Shown here: one piece after another, positions 43,440 to 54,010 of the stretch
How the letters are laid out: each line of letters begins with the position of its first letter
Numbering within the stretch: position 1 is the first letter of the stretch
Source: Aspidapion aeneum
Lineage: Eukaryota; Arthropoda; Insecta; Coleoptera; Brentidae
Assembly: GCA_963576565.1 (NCBI GenBank)
Contig: OY755039.1
Location: forward strand, 85,309,289-85,373,288
Direction: 5' to 3'
Length of the DNA: 64,000 nt
The notes under the pieces: generated by a model
What the model was told of the DNA's origin: nothing
Database searches by the model: none
The model's input: the letters and a program-made list of their open reading frames with translations, nothing else
Position numbers and translations under genes: made by a program

Positions 43440-44840
43440 TAAGATTTCTTGTGTAGAGTAATGGTTATGGATTCTTTCCAGTTGTTTGGCATAATTTTTT
43501 TTTAGTGTTTTATTCAGGAGAAATATTAACTACAACTTTGACACCGTACTTGAGCATTTCTGCCGTTACTCCGTCTTTTCCAGCTGATTCGTTTGTAGGT
43601 CTGAGTTTATGTTGTTTATTTTTGGTAAGAGTTTCTTCATGGTTTCTCGCAATGCTTCCCTTTTTGTTTGGTATATTTCTTTATAGAATATTTGTGTAAT
43701 ATTTATAATATCCTATTTAACGTTAGTTCCTATGCTGTTCAAATCGGCCAGTCGGTTTTACACTTTTTATATTTCTGTCATTTGCAATAACTCTCAATTT
43801 TTGTTTCTTCGCTCTTTCTTTTATTTTCTTTTCTTTTTTTTCTAAAATAGTTTTATTTACTTTTGTGTATTTTATCGATGTTTTTTTTTCTTGTTTTTCC
43901 AGGTTCCGCAGTTTTTTTCCATTAGTTTTATTATTTCTTCTGACATACAAATTGATTTCTTTTTATTTTTTGTGTGATATCTTTTCCTATTAGGTAATAG
44001 CTCTTGTCAGTGTATCATTTATTTAATCTATAATTTTATTTTTGCATCCTAAATTTTATGTTAGTTGTTCCCTTAGCCTTTTCTTGTATATAGTTTTATT
44101 TTGTGTAAGTTTATTCATGTCAAGTTGTATATTACGTATTTGTTTTATTTCGAAATTGCTATCAATGCAGATTATTATTCTAAATATCCTGTAATCACTG
44201 CCTGTTATAAAGCTGTTTAGTCCTCTTACATCTCAAATGATGTTCTTTCGAAGTAGTCAGTAAGTAATCAATTTCGTTATTCTATTAGGGCTGAGCCATG
44301 TCCACTTTCGTTGGGGTTTCTTTTTATAGAACGAATTCATTGCACAAAGGTATTTTTCTTCTAGATAATTCATTAAGGTTGTGCCTTTATCATTTCTTTT
44401 GCCAAATCCAAAACCCCTATTTTAGTTCCTTCTATATTCATTTTCTTAACTAATTTGGCATTGATATCTACCATTACTAGTCTATGATTTGTTTTGTGTT
44501 CTTCCATAGCTTTTAAGATGTCTTCATAGGATGCTTCGATATGCTCTTCATTGTAGGTAGAAGTAAGAGCGTATATTTGAATAACTTTAAGTGATGTTTT
44601 GTTTTCATTTTAAGTGTAAGATAGCCAACGCGAACTGAGATTCCTTTAATAGTATGGACAGTGGTATGGTAGCATTTATTATGAAGCTTACTCCAAAGTT
44701 GCTGTTATCTTCGTTACCCTTATGGTATAGTAGATTACCGGAGTTTAGTTTTATTTGGTTTTCTGATTTTCGAAGGGTTTTTGACAAGTCTCTGCAATGC
44801 CCCATTTTATTCTTGTCGGTTCTTCCTCCAGTTTAAAATA
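43440..44840 (-). pseudogene. RTE-like element: endonuclease to start of RT, degenerate
   Basis: From right to left: LNSGNLLYHKGNEDNSNFGV, then SFIINATIPLSILL (44605-44805, APE endonuclease domain; usual form FGVGFIIN). Further into the domain, SYEDILKAMEEHKTNHRLVM and a VDINAKLVKKMNIEGTKIGV-type stretch are recognisable around 44530-44400 with breaks. At 43720-43440 come YQTKREALRETMKKLLPKIN, SAGKDGVTAEMLKYG and ITITLHKK, the RT start. The RT block is the same family as the one in the inverted duplication. The copy stops at the domain where the HKKGD block begins, so most of the RT is missing. Confidence 0.7.
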
Positions 44841-45589
44841 ATTTTTTCGTCGGTGTTTATTGACCTTATATTTATCTATCTAATATTGTCTTGTTTTTGA
44901 ATGTTGGATCCTTGTCATAAGCCAATTTTTGCCTTTCCCCGATTTCGTGAGGCAGACCAAAGAGGTGTGGGATTCGGAGGATCTCGTTCGCTCCTGGGGA
45001 TCATTTGCTTAGGTTTTCAATTTAGTAATGATTTTTCCATTGAGGGGTAGTGGCATATTCAGTGTGGTTATATTCAGCTGCCCATTCTGGGAAAGACGCT
45101 GTTTGCAGCCGTTTATTCTGACTCAGACGCGTTTTTTTTATATTTGCCCCAAAAAGAAGGGTTGCCACCTACGCTCTGTTGGCCGTATCCAGGTCCCTCC
45201 TCTTCACTTACCGGTATGGTTTTCTCTTCACTTTACCTCACCCATTTGCGTGTGGAAAGTAGTACTTTACCGCACGCGTACCACTTAGAAACCTTAGCAA
45301 CGCATCAATAAGCCAGCTTCAATATTTATTTACATTTAAATTTAATCTAGTTTAACATTCTTTAAAATAAGGTACAATCAATTTGCTGAAAGAAAAATAC
45401 TCATGGGTTAAAATTTGTACCCAACGCTTGCGGAAAGTGTCGTGACCGCTCTAGACCAAACTACCATAGCGCGCGGTAAAGTATCCTTACGGCACTTGAA
45501 GAGTAAATAACTATTGTTTATTTTAGAATACTAACGTGAATTTTTGCTCTAATCTCATGTGAATACATAGATTTTACCCAAGCCGGCCA
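44841..45589. other. Anonymous DNA with a possible small TIR element
   Basis: TACTTTACCGCACGC at about 45268 and GCGCGCGGTAAAGTA ending at about 45491 form an inverted pair about 225 bp apart, possibly a MITE. Nothing else recognised. Confidence 0.4.
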
Positions 45590-47064
45590 ATGACACAGAT
45601 ACATGTTCGCGGGCAAGTACGCGCGTTCCCGCCCGTTCATTGAATGAACGTGCCTGATGCCAACACACAGAGAGACATGTTTTTGTGTTTCCCTAGTTGT
45701 AAAAATGACTTCAAGTAGTAAAGAAGAGTTCTATCTTTTGGCAGTGGCGTACGTGTATTAAAAAAAAACAATTACATTTTCATCTAGAAAAAAAACCGAA
45801 GACCAAATAGGTTAAGGAATGGCTTTTGAAAAGAAATCACTTTTCCCATATAAATTTATTAGAAGAATTGCGATTGGAAGTAGACGACTGGCGAAATTAT
45901 TTAAGAAATTTAAGAAATGCCAAGCACAACACTGACTGATATCTCTCTGAAAGCATGAATTCTCGCCACACACTTGCATTCATCAACGCGCGTTTATGCT
46001 TGGACCTTGATGTTTTCAAGAAATTTCGGGAGACATGATTGAGCAACTTTCTGTTGCGCGCGCCTGCAAATTTTCCCCACAGACGGGCGTACATGAACCC
46101 ACATAGCACAATCACGTGTTTAACACGTAAAAAAGGCGTGAGAAAAAAAAACGTTGATTTTAAAAGCTGTTGGAAAAAAACGTTTATTTCTTATATGAAA
46201 ACAAGCTTAATAGGTCATTCATTAATGTTATAAAAAATAACGTTGCTAAAAACTGCGTTGTAATAACGCCATTATCAAATTAAAACAGCAATGTTTTTGC
46301 GCTAGTTTCACGTTCACGTTCAATTTTTATCAACGTTAAAATCACATTAGATTCCCGCCTTTTCTACACGAATTTTAAAACGTGACTTGCATGGCTTTTC
46401 TACCGAATATTTTTAAGATTTTACTAGCAGCAGCGGCACCTATTGACGGCATTTTTCACTTTCACGAAATCTATCAGGCAGTACTTTGGCCTCTAAACTC
46501 CAAAAATCTGTTAAGGCACTGATTCCTGATACTTCACGATTACGACGCATCTGTTATTTTGTCTTGCCTTGAGCGCCATCTTTAAAATTGTCTTGAAGTG
46601 TTGTAGTCTGAAACTAGTGAACTTTTATAACTTCTTGTCGCGTCTATTTTAAGTTAAAAAAATGTTATTAAAAAAACGTGACCAAAAAAGGCGCAGAAAG
46701 TTAGTAGGTTTGAGAAGTCTTAATCTAGTGGCGTTTTAGAACATGTTGTGGAGGACTTTTCAAGTGTGAATTTGGTGCATGAAAATAACGAGGGTAAAAA
46801 ACACGTTATATACACAGCACCAGAAACTTCAGCAAAAAGTACATTTGTATAGCTTGATTTCTCCTTGTTTTTAAGTTATCTTTAAGCATGTAGATTTAGC
46901 AAAATAAATATTACATGGTATGAGGTTGTTTTTATGTAAAAAAAACTTTGTTATTTTTGTTCACGTTAATTTAACGTTGATGTGATTTTTGTGCTATGTG
47001 GGAATGCGCGTTGAGGAACGCGGGGAGATGCACGCGGACATCTCTCTGTCTCTGGGGCCGGCTT
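45590..47064. mobile_element. 1.48-kb TIR element (AAGCCGGCC), host of a nested element
   Basis: The left end AAGCCGGCCAATGACACAGA and the complement of the right end (AAGCCGGCCCCAGAGACAGA) share an imperfect TIR of about 50 bp that also includes ATGTYCGCG and ACGCGCGTTCC-like blocks. The CCCACATAGCACAA element sits inside, directly against the right TIR. No coding content or clear target duplication. Confidence 0.5.
46098..47002. mobile_element. 905-bp TIR element CCCACATAGCACAA, copy 1
   Basis: It begins CCCACATAGCACAA and ends TTGTGCTATGTGGG (exact 14-bp TIR). A palindrome ACGTGTTTAACACGT lies just inside the left end. A near-full inverted copy follows at 47390-48346. No transposase recognised and target duplication unclear. 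Confidence 0.82.
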
Positions 47065-47389
47065 AAGAGATACGTCATAGTTACAAAAGGCAGACGTTGA
47101 TTTTAATTCTGGTTTTAGATCGCGTCGCGTTGGCGGTGACGCTGGACGGCGGTGAGTTTAAAAGCAAACTCATATAAAGCCGCACCGTGCACGTACTACC
47201 ACCAATTACCACCGTTTGCATAACATTACGTGTTTGCACAATTACAACGAAATAGAAATTTATAACGATTATGCCAGCGTTAGGGATGGGCGTAAAATGT
47301 GAGAATGTACTTAGCTGATCAGTAAAATAATAAAGTTTCTCAACTTCAGACATTTTGATGTAAAACAAAAGTTTTCCAGGACGCATAAA

Positions 47390-48346
47390 CCCACATAGCA
47401 CAAAAATCACATCAACATTAAATTAACGTGAACAAAAATAACAAAGTTTTTTTTTACTTCAAAACAACCTCATACCATGTAATAATAATTTTGTTAAATC
47501 TACATGCTTAAAGATAACTTAAAAACAAGGAGCGGTCAAGCTTTAAAAATCCACTTTTTGCTGAAGTTTCTGGTGCTGTGTATATAACGTGTTTTTTACA
47601 CTCGTTATTTTCATGTACCAAATTCACACTTAAAAAGTCCTCCACAACATGTTCTAAAACGCCACTAGATTAAGACTTCTAAAACCTACTAACTTTCTGC
47701 GTCTTTTTTGGTCACGTTTTTTTAATAACATTTTTTTAACTTAAAAGAGACGCGAAATGAAGTTACAAAAGTTCACTAGTTTAAGACTACAACACTTCAA
47801 GACAATTTTAAAGATGGCGCTCAAGGCAAGACAAAATATCTATATATCTATCTATATACATTATGTTTCTTTTTAGATTTTTAGTAAACACGTTGACGGA
47901 GTATTAATGTATCTTTATCAGGTTAAATGACTGATGCATCGTGATCGTAAAGGATCAGGGATCAGTTTCTTAACAGGTTTTTGGAATTTAGAGGCGAAAC
48001 ACTGCCTGATAGATTTCGTCAAAGTGAAAAATGCCGACAATAGGTGGCGCTGCTGCTAGTAAAATCTCAAAATTATTCGGTAGAAAAGCCATGCAAGTCG
48101 CGTTTTAAAATTCGTGTAGAAAAGGCGTTAATCTAATGTGATTGATGTGATAAAAAATGATAAAAATCAGTTGAAACTAACGTAAAAACAGTGGTGTTTT
48201 AATTTGATAATGGCGTCATTACAACGCAGTTTTTAGCAACGTTATTTTTTATAAAGTTAATGAATAACCTATTAAGCTTGCTTTCATAAATGAAATAAAC
48301 GTTTTTTTCTAGCAGCTTTTAAAATCAACGTTTTTTTTCTCACGCC
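47390..48346. mobile_element. CCCACATAGCACAA element, copy 2 (inverted, end-truncated)
   Basis: Reverse complement of copy 1. It starts with the intact CCCACATAGCACAA end and stops at CACGCC, about 36 bp short of the other terminus. It carries an extra segment of about 85 bp with a TATC-type run (about 47848-47935). The two copies are separated by about 390 bp, so the pair could fold into a long hairpin. Confidence 0.8.
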
Positions 48347-48355
48347 ATACACCAG

Positions 48356-48470
48356 TACAGTCTATTTCATAATTTTTGAGGTAAATTTTTAATAGGTTGT
48401 TAGCTGGTTATCATAAGAATAACACAGGCCAACGAAAAAAAAGTTATCAAAAATAATGAACTAAACTATA
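48356..48470. mobile_element. TA-context hairpin MITE, second copy
   Basis: TTTCATAATTTTTGAGGTAA is mirrored by TTATCAAAAATAATGAA. Related to 19735-19858 by sequence and length. Confidence 0.55.
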
Positions 48471-50639
48471 TTTACTAAGATAAGGGTCTAAGTACTAAGA
48501 CTTGACCCCGAACAATTTAACTTTATTTTTTTAACTTAACTGACAAATAACTCCAAAGGTTTGGTCTAAGCTAACGTGATTTAATAACAAATTAATTTTA
48601 AAAATATTGAGAAACCAAATAAAAATTTTGTAACGACACAGCTGAATGTATTTAAAATATTGAAGTTGGAATGACGGTTCATGAATATCTGATTTTTATA
48701 AAACTAAAGCCGATTTTGAGATTGTTTTTACTATATTCTTGCAGAACATTTTTTTATTGTATAGTAATCCTTAATTTTTTAGAGCCGCTTAGCTTAGCTC
48801 ACACTAAAATTATATTTAAAACAGAAGCGAATGTAACAAACACAGATGACAAAGTCAAATACCTGTCAAATATGGATGATTCTACCAAAAGTGGGCTATA
48901 TGGATATCATTTTTGGTCATTGCCTTTAAATAACAGTACACCACACTAAATAACTTTGTTTTTTAAGTTTATGTAACTAATTAGGTATAAGCTAAGAAAC
49001 ATTTATTGTCCCGAATTTTAGGAATTATTGCATTAATTCTAGAGGGATGAGTACTAGAGGAATGAGTTTTTTAATGGTTTTTTTTATATAAACAAAGTTT
49101 CTATACTTATAATTTTAAAGCAATTAACAAAACAATTATACTGTTGATATCAGTCGAATATTTGCTTACCAGAGGAATGACAATTGAAGCGTTCCTTTTT
49201 GATTTCTCCGAAAAAAACAAATTTTCTGCCGAAAATAAAAAGATCTATAACTTTAACCAAACTAAAGTTGACATTATCTGTCACAACTTGTCACCCTCAC
49301 AAGTAAATTAGATATCCAGGGCCGCCTCTTTCTCTAGAAATTAACTGGTGGTATTCACAAATATTGTGTTATTAAAAATGGAGCACGGGTAAAATTGTAA
49401 AATTTTCCGGAGAAGATGAAAATTCGGAGTTTCAAAAATATGTGCAAACTTAAGTTTTATCAATTTTTTGATAAATAGTTAAGACTTGGTTAAATATTAT
49501 TTATTAGGATATTTTTTTCAATTTGAGTTTTTAATATTTGGTTTGGGACTACACCAGAGGAATGAGGTATTTGCTTTGTAATAAAAAAAATTATAAACTT
49601 GCAATTTTTTTTATACATTAAACTCAAATCCTCCATAAAGAAAACATTTCGTTTTAAATCGCATAACTAAAACTATGCTTCATTTGCAGTCTGTGTTTGA
49701 AAAATATGCATTCCCACTCCACAGTACCATTTTTGTAGAATCATCTATATAACACTTGGCATGCGGTACATGGCGGGTAATTTGAATTCAAAATAAGAAA
49801 TACTAAAGCTTAAACATTTTAACCTTTTAATCATCATCTTACAAAAGTTTGGTGGAATATGGGGATGATGTCTGAGAATATTTCACTGAAATTTTGCGAA
49901 AATCTGTAGTGCCATTTTGAAAATATCATAAAAAAACGTAAAGTCAGACCCCCAAGAACAACTGATTTTTTCAGGGTCGTGGCCGGCCTGTATTCTTTTG
50001 TTGGCCATGATCTAGTCCGTGCAGTTATGAGATTTCCGTTAAAAATATATCAAAGTTTGGCATTTTACAGACAAAAGGAACCCTGTAAAATTCATTGAAT
50101 TAAAACAATTAGCCACGTGATTCAAAACAGGCGGTCTACCAATCAGCTGCGAGTGACACAAAACAGTAAACGCCTCGAACGAACCTATTTTCTGTGTTAT
50201 TTTCTTATGGATGGTAATGTTTGCTTTGGTATAAAGTGCGAAATATAGTCCTAAATTAGATTTTATTTTGTGTTTTGCTTATAAAAAACATTTTCAATGG
50301 AAAAAGGATTCTCCAAAGCCAATAGCTCCAACTTGCCAATGCTGAATACCTTTATGGTGGCAGCCTTCTTTGCCAACAACAGTGATTTTTGTTCTGCGGA
50401 ATTTAGAAACGTTAAAATGTTGACCTTGAAGTATTCGATGAGTTGTTTTGTATATAACTGAAATTTTTTTTACGATATTCTTCGCCTACTTTTACTCATT
50501 TAGATTTTGAGGTTAGGTTATATGTTTTGCTTTTTCGTTTAATATGCCACTTACAATAGGTTCAATTAAATACCCAATGATTATTATTTTAAGCATTAAG
50601 AAACAATCAAAAATTGCTTTTTTAAAACAAAATTTTTTA
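48471..50639. other. Anonymous DNA with a recurring AGAGGAATGA motif
   Basis: AGAGGAATGA occurs three times (about 49056, 49171, 49553), and AGAGGGATGA once (49041). Sequence around 48868-48925 (ATGGATGATTCTACC) recurs inverted near 49725-49750. A 92-codon frame at 48671-48949 starts with ATG and has a hydrophobic stretch, but I cannot assign it to any family. Confidence 0.4.
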
Positions 50640-50914
50640 AATACATTTTGTTTCAATTCTTATGACCCTTTATAACAAATATGCACTGCCTAGTTTTGCA
50701 TATGCACTGCCTAATCCTGCATTTAGAGGTACTTCCTAGTCCTACCTAATAACTGCCTAGCACCGCCTACAAATAACCTCTCTGCCTATTATAGTTGTTC
50801 ACCCCTTATAATAAACATAACCTCAAAAATTTCATCGTCATTTACGAAATAGTTATATATATTATAGACAACGTGATAAAAATTAATAGAAAAAATTTAA
50901 CTATACTCACATCA
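50640..50914 (-). mobile_element. THAP element, second copy, 3' part (empty site)
   Basis: Matches 21004-21255 in inverse orientation, including the AGGCAGTGCATATGCA-type repeats (about 50680-50770) and GAGGTTATG. At about 50857-50862 it reads through TATAATATATATAACT, the pre-insertion form of the site occupied by the 737-bp element at 20267-21003. Confidence 0.75.
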
Positions 50915-51072
50915 AAGTGATCTTCACAAATGTAAAGTGAGGATGTATTAGATAAGGCACTTGGGTCTCTTCGAGCAAGTTCTAGCCACTTTTTCCGTTC
51001 TTTTACTGCTGTTGGCACATGAATAAATAGTTTTTCAGGTGTTTTTATGCTAGTATTCGAACACTAAGGCAC
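50915..51072 (-). pseudogene. THAP zinc-finger exon of a P-type transposase
   Basis: The minus frame reads CSNTSIKTPEKLFIHVPTAV, KERKKWLELARRDPS and NTSSLYICEDHFD, a well-preserved THAP domain. It shows the second Cys, the invariant Trp, and the C-X2-H pair near the end. A stop codon lies two residues before the first visible Cys and the N-terminal Cys is lost through truncation. GTGAGT follows DHFD-type sequence as in copy 1, suggesting a 5' splice site. The domain would bind the transposon ends; no catalytic region was found nearby. Confidence 0.8.
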
Positions 51073-51885
51073 AAACTCTTTTCTAAAATTTGTCAAATAC
51101 ACTATTGTTGAGTAGAAAGTAAATTTCATTGCATTTATTGATTTTAAACTCGAAATTTTGTTTAGTACCTATGAGTCTCTAACTGTTTTTGTAAACTAAC
51201 TTTCCAGTCTACAGTATACTACTGACACTACTTCAAACCAGTGAAATGTGACTTAATAGTAAGATGCTTGGTTAATTTAATACTTTTTCGTAATTAATTA
51301 TAAGCAGATTTCTTATGCAAAAAAGCAACGAAGCATGATTGATTTTTCTATATTTCTATATCACCTAATTGGGTACTTTCTTAATGTTTCTTTATTCTAA
51401 CCTGAAGACGACGTTTCTCTTCTCCTATATATGATTTATTACACTCATTCGGAATTTAATTTAATTCCTTATTATTTAAAGGATTTTCCGAACCGAACCG
51501 AACCGACTCAGTTACAAATGTCCTTATCGTATACTCTTTCAACATTATAGTGTTTGTCTATTCGTCTTATATTTCCAGAAAGCCCTTGAAAAAACCAAAT
51601 ATTTATAACTAAATATTATCAAAATTTGATACGTTTGATTTTTTTTTAATTTCAGTGACTATTATGCTTATTAATTTCTGAGGATAACCATTTTGTTGCG
51701 AGTTCTTTTTAATTTTGTAGAGTTCTGTGGTTATTAATTATAACTAGAAATATTTACAGCTCTCAAATATTAAATATATGTAAATTAATAAATATGCTGC
51801 TTTTCCAAGAAAATTGTAAGTCTCACGAGTTTTTAAGTTGCAGGTGTACAATTTTTATGGATAATTCTTCTTCTCGCCATCTCCT
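51073..51885. other. Anonymous DNA
   Basis: No gene recognised. CCGAACCGAACCGA at about 51489 is a short local repeat. Confidence 0.45.
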
Positions 51886-51889
51886 TATC

Positions 51890-52826
51890 GAAGGTTGGCG
51901 ACACATCTGGCCATCATTATTCTAGAAGCCGCTGCTCTAAAAATATCAGTAGAGGTGCAGCAGAACCATATTCTCAAGTCTTCTAAGCGAGAATTTTGTC
52001 GTCTCCTTATACCTTTCCCTCAATTATCAGCCTAGCAGCTCATATCTCACCTCTCATTACATGCCCAATGTATCTGGTATTTCTTTCTTTGACTGTAACA
52101 AGAAGCTCAATTGGTTTGCGCATTCGGTCAAGTACAGCTTTATTGGTTATTCTTTCTACCCACGATATCTTCAGCATGCGTCTTTACAAGTACAACAAAA
52201 TGGAAAACACGTAGCATCTAAACATTCGCATTCGGAGGTGCAGGTTGATATTATGCGAGGTAAAAAACTGTTTCATACTTATGAACGCTTTTTCGCTTGT
52301 TCAATTTGAGACCTTATTTCTATTTTAGGATCACACTGGCAATTGACGTTTGTACCCAAATATTTGAACGTTTTAAGTTGCTCTAAGATGCGTCCATTTA
52401 CTGTTAACTTGGCAACAGTATTTGTTTTTGCAAACACTAGTAATTTTTTCTTTGTTGGGTTGAAGTATAAACCATGTTCTTCACTGTATTAAACTATACA
52501 GTCCATCATAAACTGTAGGTCCTCTATATAATCTGCAAGAATTACGGTATCGTCTGCATATCGGCTGTGGTCTATTACTATTCCATTGACTTTTATACCT
52601 TTTAACATGTTATCCATAGCCTCTCTAAAATAGTTTTTGAATAAATGTTAAACAGCAATGGTGATAAGATGCAGCCCTGTCTAACCTATTTTTTAATCAG
52701 TGTAGCTTTACATGTTTTATTTTCATTCAATACAACTAGATAATAATACCATGACCCTTTTGAGGATTAACCCGAAAATTAATTTATTTAGTCTTTGACT
52801 TCACCTCGAAAAATTCCTTTTATATA
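51890..52826 (-). pseudogene. RTE-like reverse transcriptase, catalytic and C-terminal part
   Basis: On the minus strand: VRQGCILSPLLFNIYSK, EAMDNMLKGIKVNGIVIDHS, then the catalytic box RYADDTVILADYIEDLQFMM (YADD codons at 52549-52560), and KKLLVFAKTNTVAKLTVNGR with TFKYLGTNVNCQCDPKIEI. Further on is the C-terminal ERNTRYIGHVMRGERYELL. This order is that of RTE-like non-LTR RTs. Stops occur, for example just before VRQGC and after QAKKR. The upstream part of the same RT continues beyond the inserted Ginger element at 53918. Confidence 0.85.
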
Positions 52827-53913
52827 TGTTGTACTCAATTGGCGAAAACGGTCATTGCCCGAATTTTATACTCACAACTCGATGTGGATCTTTCGAATTT
52901 TCCACATTGCGTTACGGGTATATTTTATATACCCAAAACGCGTTGTATAATAAATACCCACAACCCGAAAATACTTAACCTTACTTCATTTAATCGGCAG
53001 CAACAGTCAGCAGGTGTTTGTTGAAGTGAACCTAATAAAATGGTGGACAACAATAATGGCAATACTGATGAATATAGTAATGTGCAGAAGTGAAGTTGAA
53101 AATAGCTTTAATTATCAGATAACAAAAAGGGGTAAAATAAATTTGAATCAAACAGAGGAATCACATAAAATGATGAAAATTCTAGCAACTAAAATGTTGC
53201 TTGAGTCAAATAAAATTTACAAATTGGTACAAATGTTTTGATTCGAGTGCCAGATGTTGACAGATGCCGATTAACTCCAAGAAAGGTGTTAGCCATTGTT
53301 TCTGAAATTAATAATAATGACTTGTATGAACTGAGAACTGAGAATGGGCCACTGGACAGATTATTTTTAAGAAATGAACTTCTTCAAGCAGATTCACAGT
53401 TCATGTCGGAATCAAATGATAATAATATCAAGGAAATACCATTGCGAACTGCAGCAAATATGTCATCTAAAGGTTCCGGTCAAGGTTTTTTCAGATGCAA
53501 TTGTAAAAGATTTTGTGATGATAATAAATGTTACTGCAAACAACGATACATAAAGTGTAACTCAAAATGTCATGGTTCACTAACATGCAAGTATAAATAA
53601 TAAATATTAGTTTAATAAAAAATGTTTATTTCATGAATAAATCTTAAAAACGTGTCAGTATTTTTACTAATTTTTTGATTGATTTCTTTTTCTTTACTTC
53701 CTTACCTAGGACGAACCTCATATTTTTCGCCATATGGGTATACTTTACCACCCATAACACGAAACCCGTCGCGTATCTCCGACAATAATCGTGATTTCGC
53801 GTCTTGGCTTTTTCAATTTTACCCACAACGCGTTTTGGAAAATTCGAAAGATCCACATCGCATTGTGAGTAGAAAATTTGGGCAGTGACCGTTTTCGTCA
53901 ATTGAGTACAACA
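52827..53913 (+). mobile_element. 1.09-kb Ginger-type transposon derivative
   Basis: Ends TGTTGTACTCAATTGGCGAA and the complement of TGTTGTACTCAATTGACGAA (19/20). The TIR goes on through AACGGTCA.TGCCC.AATTTT, GATGTGGATCTTTCGAATTT for about 85 bp or more. TATA flanks both sides (52823-52826, 53914-53917), and removing the element rejoins RTE reverse-transcriptase sequence. TGT...ACA ends, a 4-bp duplication and the encoded protein tail fit the Ginger group, whose transposase resembles retroviral-type integrases. It is internally deleted. Confidence 0.85.
53014..53600 (+). pseudogene. Ginger/KRBA2-like integrase-transposase, C-terminal remnant
   Basis: The first frame (53014-53241) ends with LATKMLLESNKIYK. 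One base-shift later, at about 53215-53238, the second frame (53238-53600) gives LIRVPDVDRCRLTPRKVLAI, LRTAANMSSKGSGQGFFRCN, CKRFCDDNKCYCKQRYIKCN and SKCHGSLTCKYK. VxVPxVDRGRxDPRNxLxxI followed by a CNC-C-CxC-CNSxCHxSxxC cysteine cluster is the C-terminal signature of KRBA2-like proteins and Ginger-type transposases. The integrase catalytic core that should precede it is deleted. It is flanked by full TIRs. Confidence 0.78.
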
Positions 53914-53917
53914 TATA

Positions 53918-54010
53918 CTAGAGATGTTTGGTTCCAATACAGCTTTGACATAATATTAACTTCTTCCTTGTTAATACCGGTCTTACTAAGAATTAGTATA
54001 ATTATGTTAA
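53918..54010 (-). pseudogene. RTE-like RT, upstream part split off by the Ginger insertion
   Basis: The minus frame reads TGINKEEVNIMSKLYWNQTS, the helix that precedes the catalytic box in RTE-like RTs (xxGIxxxxxxIIxxLYxxQT). It joins the RT at 51890-52826 if the 1.09-kb element and one TATA are set aside. Confidence 0.75.

Noticed and set aside
48671..48949. 92-codon frame with ATG and a hydrophobic stretch that could be a signal or membrane segment
   Set aside because: Poly-T-rich DNA gives hydrophobic runs by chance. A piece of it recurs inverted near 49.7 kb, which suggests repeat DNA rather than a gene.
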